This document shows positions 1 through 5,001 of a DNA stretch of 5,175 nucleotides, piece after piece. The notes under the pieces were generated by a model. That model saw only the letters and a program-made list of their open reading frames with translations, did no database searches and had not been told where the DNA came from. Each line of letters opens with the position of its first letter. Position 1 is the stretch's first letter. The DNA lies in NCBI GenBank assembly GCA_003601795.1, contig PIXU01000307.1, forward strand, positions 1-5,175. The letters run 5' to 3'. Position numbers and translations under genes: made by a program. Origin of the DNA: Candidatus Methanophagales archaeon (GTDB taxonomy: Archaea > Halobacteriota > Syntropharchaeia > Alkanophagales > Methanospirareceae).

Positions 1-222
1 GAAGTATGAAGAGGTCTATCTCAATGAATATGAGACCTTCTCAGACGCCTTAGATAATATCGCTCATTTCATAGAGGACGTATACAACAAAAAGAGGCTG
101 CATTCTGCCATAGGGTACCGCTCTCCCGTAGACTTCGAGAAGGAAAAGGAGAGGGAAATGGAGAAGGAGGTGAAAACACCGAAAGTTTTAAATACTGTTT
201 CTTAACTAGTTGTATACTAACA
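1..222 (+). mobile_element. Right end of an IS3-family insertion sequence
   Basis: This stretch holds the last part of an IS3-type transposase and a short AT-rich tail ending in CA at 221-222. Elements of this family characteristically begin with TG and end with CA, so 222 is the best guess for the edge; read inward from the edge the terminus is TGTTAGTATACAACTAG. The neighbouring minus-strand gene is cut exactly here, which supports an insertion boundary. The left end, and hence the matching inverted repeat and target duplication, lies outside the window, so the exact edge is inferred. Confidence 0.75.
2..205 (+). CDS. IS3-family transposase, C-terminal fragment (5' end outside window)
   Basis: An open frame enters from the left edge and gives 67 residues before a TAA stop. 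It contains YNNKRLHSAIGYRSPVDFE, the typical C-terminal signature of the integrase-like (rve) catalytic domain of IS3-family transposases (the OrfB product). The catalytic glutamate of the DDE triad normally lies just upstream of this segment and is therefore not visible. The last 20 or so residues form a charged Glu/Lys-rich tail. The protein would cut and join DNA to move its own element. Family assignment is firm; whether the complete gene is intact cannot be told from here. Confidence 0.9.
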   Translation, partial: KYEEVYLNEYETFSDALDNIAHFIEDVYNKKRLHSAIGYRSPVDFEKEKEREMEKEVKTPKVLNTVS

Positions 223-1092
223 GGGGTGCACCCCAAACAAACCGGCACCCGCAATTATTATTCCCGTAATCTTTCTTGTTTTCCATTCTGCTTTTGGTGT
301 TTTGATTTTCCCTTTTACTGTTCTTTCTGTTGTCTTCTCTCTTTCTCCAACAGGTTCACCGCGTTTTCTCCTTCTATGTATTAACACAGCAAGTATCACA
401 AATATAACTGCTATTATCCCCCTAAGTGTAGAGAATACCATTACTGCCGCATTTCTTCTTGAACTCCACGAGCTGTACAATTCATCGGTTTTCTTATTCG
501 CAGTGTTCACAACATTTGACAACTTTGAGCTCTGCTTTGATAGTGTGTTTGAAAACGACTGAGTATCTTTTCTTAGGGACTTCACTTCATCATTTACATT
601 ACCAATAAAATCCGCAAATTCTGAAATGAAACTGCCAACTAACGGAGCATCACCAGCAACCGATCTTATTGCCCTTTCTGCATCCGAAAGTTTATCACTT
701 ACATCGGAAAGCTTTCTATCCATATCGTCAGTTTTGGTTTTCAGCGTTCCAAAACTGGACATACTTTCTCGAATATCTGACTGTAGCATTGGACTCATCT
801 CTTTGCCCATCTCTAGGTCTTCAAAACCACTTATAACGTTTGGAAGAGTATTGCTTACTTTTACAGAGGCACTTTCCCATTCCTTCAGATCACTATTCAA
901 AGATACCAATTCCCGCTCAAGTGTCGAGATTCCCGGATAAGAAACTTTCAATACATCCCAAGCACATTTTTTACCAGCAAAAGGAAGTTTCACACAAGCT
1001 GTGTTTCTCATCCAATCTATTTTGACCACTATGGAATTTGTGACTGATACAACTGGGGATACAGCATTATGAATTTTTTTCCGATGCATCAA
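217..1092 (-). pseudogene. Downstream half of a frameshifted, IS3-truncated coiled-coil membrane protein
   Basis: This open frame gives 291 residues from a TTG (1090-1092) or 290 from the adjacent ATG (1087-1089), but neither has a good ribosome site and the frame overlaps the upstream cysteine-rich gene by 26 bases. It most likely continues that gene: removing one A from the A7 run at 1074-1080 joins them as ...DASEK-IHNAV..., about 532 residues in all. Visible parts are a Ser/Asp/Lys-rich, probably coiled-coil region (residues 55-205 with a Gly/Ala/Pro-containing break near 145-165), a strong membrane segment (215-238), a basic flank RRRKRG, a Lys/Arg/Thr-rich linker, and a second hydrophobic stretch starting at 275 that breaks off after 288. 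The final Cys codon and the TAG stop lie inside the IS3 terminus, so the native C-terminus is lost. No family is recognised. The topology suggests an external stalk anchored in the membrane. Confidence 0.7.
223..234. repeat. 12-bp perfect palindrome GGGGTGCACCCC at the IS3 edge
   Basis: A perfect inverted repeat lies directly against the inferred end of the IS3 element, inside the interrupted host gene. It may be the preferred insertion target or simply coding sequence (Gly-Val-His-Pro). Confidence 0.45.
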
Positions 1093-1816
1093 GAATGTCT
1101 CTCAGCGTATCAATGTCAGAAGGTTTCAACTGAGCAGCAGCCTCCTTCCATGCAACAGATGTTAGAATTGATTTTGCGGTTCCAGAGTCTGTAACCTGTG
1201 AGCCATCTGATGAAAAAATCTCAATACCGCTTGCATATGGTAACCTATTGTTGTATTTCACGACATGATAGGCAGTGCCCGCATAACTAACTTTGTCAAT
1301 AATCTCAATATCGGTATCGAGAAACACCTTGAAATTGTTCGCATTAGTAAGTATATCCGATTGGCTCATCTCTGAATTTCTAACTCTCTCAAATCCAACA
1401 ACATCATGCTTGTTGTAGCTGGGCTCTGTTGCATTGACAAATACAGCACAGCGCTTATCTGGTTGTGTTGAGCAATCTTGGCATCCAGTTGTCTTGTTGC
1501 AATACTGGTTTTCACCAAGCACGCATGTTGACAATCCACAGCCAGTGCCGTCAGAACAGATCCATTCTCCGTAATAGCATGTTGAACCTGTCACGCATGC
1601 CACTCTGCTACAACTCATGTCATAACAATATCCCGGCTCCGGGCAGCACTCTATTGAGTCAGCTGAACATACACCATCTTGAGATGTCCCATCATAGTGG
1701 CAGTAGTTTGAACTATCTATGTAAGGCAGGCAGTTGTTCTGACTCATTGCTGGAGCAATGCATAACGCAAGTAGAAATAGCGTTGCAACTACTAAGAATA
1801 GAGCTATATTCCTCAT
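1067..1816 (-). CDS. Exported cysteine-rich protein, upstream half of a frameshifted gene
   Basis: The 249-residue product starts with a clear signal peptide (MRN followed by a hydrophobic run to about residue 23, likely cleavage near AMS-QNN). Residues 29-123 hold 16 cysteines (29, 39, 50, 57, 58, 64, 69, 74, 80, 87, 93, 98, 106, 112, 115, 123), an even number suited to eight disulfides outside the cell. NKT (107) and NAT (128) are possible N-glycosylation sites. A cysteine-free mixed region follows to the end. The ATG at 1816 is preceded by TAGGAGTGAT at 1837-1828, a slightly distant ribosome site; it lies 7 bases after the previous frame's stop, so translation is probably coupled. The frame ends abruptly at TAA after an A7 run, while the next frame continues in the same style, so this is probably the front of a longer protein. 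It resembles eukaryotic-style disulfide-rich repeats only in general pattern; the family is not recognised. Confidence 0.75.
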   Translation of the reverse strand: MRNIALFLVVATLFLLALCIAPAMSQNNCLPYIDSSNYCHYDGTSQDGVCSADSIECCPEPGYCYDMSCSRVACVTGSTCYYGEWICSDGTGCGLSTCVLGENQYCNKTTGCQDCSTQPDKRCAVFVNATEPSYNKHDVVGFERVRNSEMSQSDILTNANNFKVFLDTDIEIIDKVSYAGTAYHVVKYNNRLPYASGIEIFSSDGSQVTDSGTAKSILTSVAWKEAAAQLKPSDIDTLRDILDASEKNS

Positions 1817-1823
1817 TTCCTTT

Positions 1824-2168
1824 TCATATCACTCCTATTTGTAGATAGGGGAGAGAAAAAAGAAAACTTAAGCATATCAGAAAATTTCCGTTTCTCCATG
1901 TCATACCTGGTCTGACATTAAGAGTGTAAGGGAGGACTTCGTAACCGTCAACAACTCTTACAGTCATGTCCGCGTACTGTTCTTCTAACACTTCTTTTAC
2001 GAACTTAAACGTTCTTTCTGCAGAATCAGAACTGTTGTATTTCAGAACGCCTACTCGCATCACTGGTTCTATTCTCTCTTTATTTGTGTAAGCAGCTCCA
2101 ATACCTTCTACTGCTCCAATCTCTGCGAGGTCTCTCTTATTCCCCCTTTCGATAGTTTCCTCTGCCAA
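1824..2168 (-). pseudogene. Out-of-frame continuation of the 210-aa exported protein (second copy of its domain)
   Basis: This 114-residue frame begins at a TTG with no ribosome site and overlaps the end of the upstream gene by 61 bases. A TGA in this frame sits just upstream, so any join must lie in about 2108-2173. Adding one T to the TTTT run (2168-2171) gives ...KDFEFLAEETIERGNKRDLAEIG..., and adding one G to the G5 run gives another readable join. Residues 37-99 (VMRVGVLKYN ... WRNGNFLICLS) follow the same pattern as the first half of the upstream protein and as the PGF-CTERM protein, but the closing helix expected after the NGNFLI strand is missing and replaced by a short hydrophobic tail, so the 3' end may also be damaged. 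An independently translated small protein is possible but less likely. Confidence 0.55.
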
Positions 2169-2740
2169 AACTCAAAGTCTTTGATCAGTAGTTTGCTGAG
2201 TTTGTTGTCCAGCCCGTTTTCAGTTGTTGAAAAACTGCTATCTTTGTTTTCTTTTGCCGGTACGAGGATATGGTAAATATCTTTGTAGAGCCTCAGTGGG
2301 TCTATCTTCAGTTGCTCTTTGGCTTCCTTTATGATTTCCTTTGTCAGTGCTTTGTATTCGGGATAATATGTTTCTGCTATCAATACAAACTTGCCATCTC
2401 TACACATTACTCTATAACCATATCGTCCTTCACATATCTCACTATATCGTATCAACGCCTTCCTTGCAACGTATTCCGATTCGTATTCATCTATTTGGAG
2501 AGTAGCTGCTTGGGACTCGTCTCCATAATTGTAAACGACTACCATATACCTTAGAGTTGGTGGATCAAGGATAGGTGGCGAAATGTGAGATACATCGAAT
2601 ACTGATGTTCCAGCTTCGTACACATTTTCTGGTAGTTTTCTTGGTTTGTAGTCTTCGAGGTCACGGTCAATGTAATCGTAAGCAAACGAAGTCAATAGTA
2701 GTGCTATCAAAACTATACAGACCATCACTTTTTTCTTCAT
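2108..2740 (-). CDS. Exported protein of unknown function, probably truncated by a frameshift
   Basis: The start is set at the ATG at 2740 because AGGAGGTGC (2754-2746) sits at proper distance; an in-frame GTG at 2749 lies inside that ribosome site and is not credible. The 210-residue product has an N-terminal signal peptide or anchor (MKKK then hydrophobic to about residue 19). Residues 64-145 form an alternating strand/helix region: a strand pair RYMVVVYNYG, a helix rich in Glu/Ala, GYRVMCRDGKFVLIAET, then a Lys/Glu helix. Cysteines at 103 and 113 could pair. The last 15 or so residues (WQRKLSKGG...) look out of frame. The gene starts 19 bases after the lipoprotein gene ends, consistent with one operon. 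Function is not recognised; a secreted or membrane-tethered role is inferred. Confidence 0.75.
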   Translation of the reverse strand: MKKKVMVCIVLIALLLTSFAYDYIDRDLEDYKPRKLPENVYEAGTSVFDVSHISPPILDPPTLRYMVVVYNYGDESQAATLQIDEYESEYVARKALIRYSEICEGRYGYRVMCRDGKFVLIAETYYPEYKALTKEIIKEAKEQLKIDPLRLYKDIYHILVPAKENKDSSFSTTENGLDNKLSKLLIKDFEFWQRKLSKGGIRETSQRLEQ

Positions 2741-2745
2741 TTTTT

Positions 2746-2754
2746 GCACCTCCT
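2746..2754 (-). promoter_or_regulatory. Ribosome-binding site deciding the start at 2740
   Basis: AGGAGGTGC on the minus strand lies 5 bases before the ATG of the 210-aa exported protein. The in-frame GTG at 2749-2747 is part of this site, so the longer start is rejected. Confidence 0.7.
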
Positions 2755-2759
2755 ATTAT

Positions 2760-3170
2760 CTAATACTGCTCAATATACCCTTCTTTACCTTCAATGTACT
2801 TCCAACGTTCTGCTACAAGAGTCAAAGCTGACCAAGTACCACCTCCACCAGATTGCCGTTCCTCGTAATATACCTTAGCATGGACTCTTATGATTTCATT
2901 TGGCTTTGGCAAATCATTTCCTCTGAACTTTATGGGTATTTTTCCTGTCTCATCTATAATAGCAGTAGCATATACTTGCTGATAAAAAGGCAAGGGATAC
3001 CCTTCAAGAGTGTAACCTTCAATTACAACACTCTTGTTGCTGTATCTCTGTGGATTGTCAAGAATATCTCCGATTTTTGTAGTCTTTTCCATTTCTATGC
3101 ATCCTGTAAATGCCACTACCAGCATTACCACCAGCATGATTATACCTACCAAAATTGCTTTTGTTTTCAT
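2760..3170 (-). CDS. Membrane lipoprotein with a predicted OB-fold-like domain
   Basis: The 136-residue product has a classic lipoprotein leader: MKTK, a hydrophobic run, and the lipobox FTGC at 21-24, so the mature protein should begin at Cys24 and be tethered to the outer face of the membrane. The body reads as a small beta barrel: KIGDILDNPQRYSNKSVVIEG (about 32-52), AIIDETGKIPIKFRG (70-84), then IIRVHAKVYYEE (93-104), a Gly-rich turn, and a last strand SALTLVAERWKYI. This order, with the D-E-T-G-K-I turn, is typical of short OB-fold proteins related to the tRNA_anti/CcmE-like groups found in archaeal lipoproteins; ligand unknown. AGGGAGGGAT (3190-3181) precedes the ATG. It sits within the envelope block, 72 bases after the PGF-CTERM gene. 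Lipoprotein status is well supported; the fold is inferred from pattern only. Confidence 0.8.
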   Translation of the reverse strand: MKTKAILVGIIMLVVMLVVAFTGCIEMEKTTKIGDILDNPQRYSNKSVVIEGYTLEGYPLPFYQQVYATAIIDETGKIPIKFRGNDLPKPNEIIRVHAKVYYEERQSGGGGTWSALTLVAERWKYIEGKEGYIEQY

Positions 3171-3213
3171 CTTTTTCTATATCCCTCCCTTTTTAGTTTA
3201 GAAATGGTGTGGG

Positions 3214-3223
3214 AAAAAAGAAA
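3214..3223 (-). terminator. Possible T-run terminator after the PGF-CTERM gene
   Basis: On the minus strand TTTCTTTTTT follows the PGF-CTERM stop by about 20 bases. Archaeal termination commonly uses T-rich tracts without a hairpin. This is also the largest gap (72 bases) in the minus-strand block, so the block might be two transcription units, but no convincing promoter is visible for the second. Weak evidence. Confidence 0.25.
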
Positions 3224-3242
3224 CCACAAAAGTTTTCATTTT

Positions 3243-3893
3243 TTATTTACCTTCCCTTTTTCTCAGAGCTATATACGCAAATGCCAATAGACCTACGATG
3301 GCGAATATGGCTTCGAATCCCGGTGTCTCTCCGATAATCGGTATTTTACTGATTCCGATTTTTTTGTTGTATGCCTTTATGATCTCTTCTGCTTTCTCTG
3401 TTGCTTCATCATTATCATGAAAAGTCATTAGAAACAATAAATAATTTTCATTCCTCCACAACATGTACTGATGATGGTACTCACAATCACTGAACCAAAA
3501 AACATCATAACCCCCGATATCCCTTGTAGTCGTTGAGCAACCCCAGAGACTATAACCACTCCAATACGATGGTATGTTTTTCGTAGTTTCGTATCCTTTT
3601 TCTGCGTTTGTTATATTATCAAATTCAATGATACATATCTCTGCTGTAACTCCAGGAAACCCAGGAGGACGTTTATCCCAATAATCAGCACAAACGTTAT
3701 CTACTACCCCTTCATAATTAGCAAGAACTTTAGATTTTACTGAAATATAATCCTTCTCATTTTCTAAAATTATGCCTTGAATTGGCTCTTCAACCAACAA
3801 ATCTCTGAGTCCGTTTTCGCTTGTCGCTGAAATTATTGAGGTGCAAGCGGAAATCAATGTTACTATTATCAGAAATATAGTTACCATTTTCAT
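3243..3893 (-). CDS. Exported PGF-CTERM surface protein
   Basis: The start is set at the ATG at 3893, downstream of the strong site AGGAGGTGAT (3913-3904); a GTG at 3908 lies inside that site. The 216-residue product has an N-terminal signal segment (MKMVTIFLIIVTLISAC) and a C-terminal tail of TPGFEAIFAIVGLLAFAY plus basic RKREGK. PGF (191-193), a membrane run and an Arg/Lys cluster define the PGF-CTERM signal, known in archaea to be processed by archaeosortase A with transfer of the protein to a membrane lipid. Between them, residues 83-178 carry a strand/helix domain with GGYDVFWFS, WRNENYLLFLMTF and a Glu/Lys helix. Cysteines 68, 87, 119 and 137 could form two disulfides; NIT at 93 is a possible glycosylation site. 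ISAC at 14-17 also fits a lipobox, so the N-terminal processing route is uncertain. Function unknown. Confidence 0.85.
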   Translation of the reverse strand: MKMVTIFLIIVTLISACTSIISATSENGLRDLLVEEPIQGIILENEKDYISVKSKVLANYEGVVDNVCADYWDKRPPGFPGVTAEICIIEFDNITNAEKGYETTKNIPSYWSGYSLWGCSTTTRDIGGYDVFWFSDCEYHHQYMLWRNENYLLFLMTFHDNDEATEKAEEIIKAYNKKIGISKIPIIGETPGFEAIFAIVGLLAFAYIALRKREGK

Positions 3894-3903
3894 TTTTTTC
3901 TTT

Positions 3904-3920
3904 ATCACCTCCTAATTTTT
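3904..3920 (-). repeat. 17-bp ribosome-site leader, copy 1
   Basis: Read on the minus strand this is AAAAATTAGGAGGTGAT, the ribosome-binding region of the PGF-CTERM gene. An identical 17-base copy is found before the 126-aa gene at 4329-4345. The GGAGGTGAT core is a near-perfect match to the 3' end of archaeal 16S rRNA and fixes the PGF-CTERM start at 3893, not at the GTG buried inside it. Confidence 0.7.
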
Positions 3921-3936
3921 TAGACTTCTTATTTTC

Positions 3937-4317
3937 TCATATTGGAGGAGACTTCTTCTCTTGCTCACTCCGCTCTTCGGAGTCTTCATGAGATCCCCAC
4001 ATTCTTTGTACTTCTTCGTATGCTTCTTCTTGTATTCTCTGTAATTCCTCTTCTTTTTCACCTTGACCTGTGATATTGTAAAACACTGCATAAAGTCCAC
4101 CCATCACTAATGAGATTCCCAGTAACGTTTTTGCCCATGCCATGTAGTAGTCGCCCTTCAATTCAGACAGAATATATCCCGCGAAGGGGGAATTCTCGTA
4201 TGCGAATAGCACTGCTCCAACGCTTTGCATGTCATTCCAACCACTTAACGTTAATGGTATGCCAACTATTAGTACCACTATTCCGATTACTACACCACCC
4301 CAATTTGCTTCTGTCAT
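3937..4317 (-). CDS. Two-TM membrane protein with acidic tail, function unknown
   Basis: The 126-residue product has membrane segments at about 7-25 (GGVVIGIVVLIVGIPLTLSG) and 60-80 (AWAKTLLGISLVMGGLYAVFY), joined by a loop of about 35 residues. The C-terminal 45 residues are strongly charged and Glu-rich (EKEEELQRIQEEAYEEVQRM...), likely a helix. If the N-terminus is inside, the tail is inside too, which makes this the one clear candidate in the block for a cytoplasmic contact. AGGAGGTGAT (4338-4329) precedes the ATG at a rather long distance; no better start is available because a nearer GTG runs into a stop. It lies 30 bases after the 61-aa gene and 43 bases before the PGF-CTERM gene. No family is recognised. 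Confidence 0.75.
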   Translation of the reverse strand: MTEANWGGVVIGIVVLIVGIPLTLSGWNDMQSVGAVLFAYENSPFAGYILSELKGDYYMAWAKTLLGISLVMGGLYAVFYNITGQGEKEEELQRIQEEAYEEVQRMWGSHEDSEERSEQEKKSPPI

Positions 4318-4328
4318 TTCCGTTTCAC

Positions 4329-4345
4329 ATCACCTCCTAATTTTT
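4329..4345 (-). repeat. 17-bp ribosome-site leader, copy 2
   Basis: Identical on the minus strand to the leader at 3904-3920. It serves the 126-aa two-TM gene, though with a longer gap to its ATG. The two copies may come from duplication within the block or from shared strong ribosome-site sequence. Confidence 0.65.
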
Positions 4346-4347
4346 AT

Positions 4348-4533
4348 TTATGTTACAAACAACATTACCTTGTAAGCAATTCCAGCCAATAGAATTGCTA
4401 TCCCAATTTTTTTTCCATATTTCCTCTTTTTATCACCTCTTAGCTCTTGATTTAATAAGGCGGAAGCCATACCCGCCGAAGCACTCAAAAGAAACACCAA
4501 CGCAATTCCCAATGCGATTATTTTAGCCCTCAT
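4348..4533 (-). CDS. Small 61-aa exported or membrane protein, first gene of the envelope block
   Basis: The frame is open from 4623, but the ATG at 4533 is chosen because AAAGAGGAC (4549-4541) lies 8 bases upstream and the product then begins with a clean signal-like sequence: MRAK, hydrophobic 4-19, and possible cleavage near AGMASA. A short basic stretch (ELRGDKKRKYGKK) precedes a second hydrophobic segment (IGIAILLAGIAYKVMLFV). It is either a two-pass mini-protein or an exported peptide with a C-terminal anchor. It is the gene nearest the divergent promoter. No homologue is recognised; short length keeps confidence moderate. Confidence 0.6.
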   Translation of the reverse strand: MRAKIIALGIALVFLLSASAGMASALLNQELRGDKKRKYGKKIGIAILLAGIAYKVMLFVT

Positions 4534-4643
4534 TTTTATCGTCCTCTTTCTCATTCTAAAAACCGATGTAGTTTCCTGAGGGATATTTTTGTCGGATTTG
4601 ATAATTAAAAGCTTATATATCATCTGTTACAATGTAACAACTA
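4534..4643. promoter_or_regulatory. Divergent promoter region with a two-way TATA element
   Basis: The sequence GCTTATATATC at 4611-4621 offers a TATA box in both directions. For the plus strand, TTATATAT (4613-4620) is centred about 27 bases before the ATG at 4644 and is preceded by purine-rich TTAAAAGC as a possible BRE; no ribosome site is seen, so the regulator mRNA is probably leaderless. For the minus strand, ATATATAA would place the transcription start near 4590, leaving a leader of about 57 bases with a good ribosome site before the 61-aa gene. Positions are inferred from typical archaeal spacing. Confidence 0.6.
4625..4639. promoter_or_regulatory. Operator candidate 1, TGTTAC-AAT-GTAACA
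   Basis: A perfect 6+6 inverted repeat with a 3-base centre lies between the TATA element and the start codon of the ribbon-helix-helix gene. Bound protein here would block the plus promoter and also crowd the TATA element on the minus side. A second copy with the same arms lies past the gene at 4885-4899, which makes chance unlikely. Confidence 0.65.
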
Positions 4644-4850
4644 ATGAAGAAGGATAAAGTGAAACTAACAAGGATAGATGAATCTATCGCAGAGCGCGTG
4701 GAATACATTGCGAGTAACTCAAAAGACCTTGAACTGACAAAGTCTGAAGTGGTGCGAATAATATTGCATGCATTTTTCGAATCGCAGAAGGATAAGGACT
4801 TTGAGAAAGTGCGCGAATTAGCTATTAAAATGAGAAAAGGGCTATTGTAG
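4644..4850 (+). CDS. Ribbon-helix-helix (CopG/Arc-type) transcriptional regulator
   Basis: The 68-residue product matches the ribbon-helix-helix layout: a short strand (KVKLTRID, about 5-12), helix A (ESIAERVEYIASNS, 13-26), a turn, and helix B (LTKSEVVRIILHAFFES, 31-47). In this family the strands of a dimer pair and enter the DNA major groove; Lys7, Thr9 and Arg10 are the likely base-contacting residues. A charged C-terminal helix (DKDFEKVRELAIKMRKG) follows, which could aid oligomer formation. It is transcribed away from the envelope block, its promoter carries the TGTTAC-N3-GTAACA palindrome, and a second copy lies 34 bases past its stop. No toxin gene follows, so a toxin-antitoxin role is not supported; a local autoregulated repressor is the better inference. 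Confidence 0.85.
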   Translation: MKKDKVKLTRIDESIAERVEYIASNSKDLELTKSEVVRIILHAFFESQKDKDFEKVRELAIKMRKGLL

Positions 4851-4884
4851 GCAGTATCGGAGAAAATGTAGGGGTGTTTAGTTG

Positions 4885-4899
4885 TGTTACACCGTAACA
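4885..4899. promoter_or_regulatory. Operator candidate 2, TGTTAC-ACC-GTAACA
   Basis: The same 6-base arms and 3-base spacing as operator candidate 1, 260 bases away centre to centre, with a different centre. It lies between the regulator and the right-hand transposase. An AT-rich stretch TTAAAATA (about 4904-4911) follows and could be a weak TATA element of a plus-strand promoter, but no intact gene follows before the transposase. Confidence 0.55.
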
Positions 4900-4970
4900 G
4901 TGGATTAAAATAGAAATAGAAGTGATGATGGGGGTTTAACGGATACAGAAAACTACCTTGGATTTTAATT

Positions 4971-4981
4971 TGACAATGTCA
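4971..4981. promoter_or_regulatory. Short palindrome TGACAATGTCA upstream of the transposase
   Basis: A perfect 5+5 inverted repeat around one base, directly after TTTTAATT and 21 bases before the transposase ATG. Its core ACAATGT is identical to the centre of operator candidate 1. It could be a weak binding site or part of the insertion sequence end; short palindromes also occur by chance. Confidence 0.25.
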
Positions 4982-5001
4982 CATTTAATAAAATTTATAT
5001 A

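Larger units (their letters stand above)
4851..5001. other. Intergenic region between regulator and right-hand transposase
   Basis: This stretch has no gene. It contains operator candidate 2, a short palindrome TGACAATGTCA at 4971-4981, and AT-rich promoter-like runs TTTTAATT (4963-4970), TTTAATAA (4984-4991) and TTTATATA (4994-5001). The left end of the right-hand insertion sequence should be in here, but without its other end the terminal repeat cannot be located. Confidence 0.5.

Noticed and set aside
1465..1848. 127-aa plus-strand open frame
   Set aside because: Antisense to the cysteine-rich gene whose signal peptide and cysteine pattern are convincing.
2853..3290. 145-aa plus-strand open frame
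   Set aside because: Antisense to the lipoprotein gene, Phe/Tyr/Cys-rich composition typical of a shadow frame, no ribosome site.
3912..4100. 62-aa minus-strand open frame, Lys-rich
   Set aside because: It lies mostly inside the 126-aa membrane protein in another frame, and its Lys/Arg-heavy composition is what an A-rich shifted frame would give.
4351..4356. TGTTAC as a third operator
   Set aside because: Only one arm is present, within the end of a coding region; no properly spaced GTAACA follows.
4410..4441. Internal GAGGTGAT followed by an ATG inside the 61-aa gene
   Set aside because: The ATG opens only a six-codon frame; the match is explained by the codons for Leu-Arg-Gly-Asp.
4348..4623. 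Longer 91-aa start for the small membrane protein
   Set aside because: The extra 30 residues would run through the TATA element and predicted transcription start; the ATG at 4533 has a ribosome site and a clean signal peptide.
4644..5001. Toxin-antitoxin module headed by the ribbon-helix-helix gene
   Set aside because: No toxin-sized open frame follows the regulator before the transposase.
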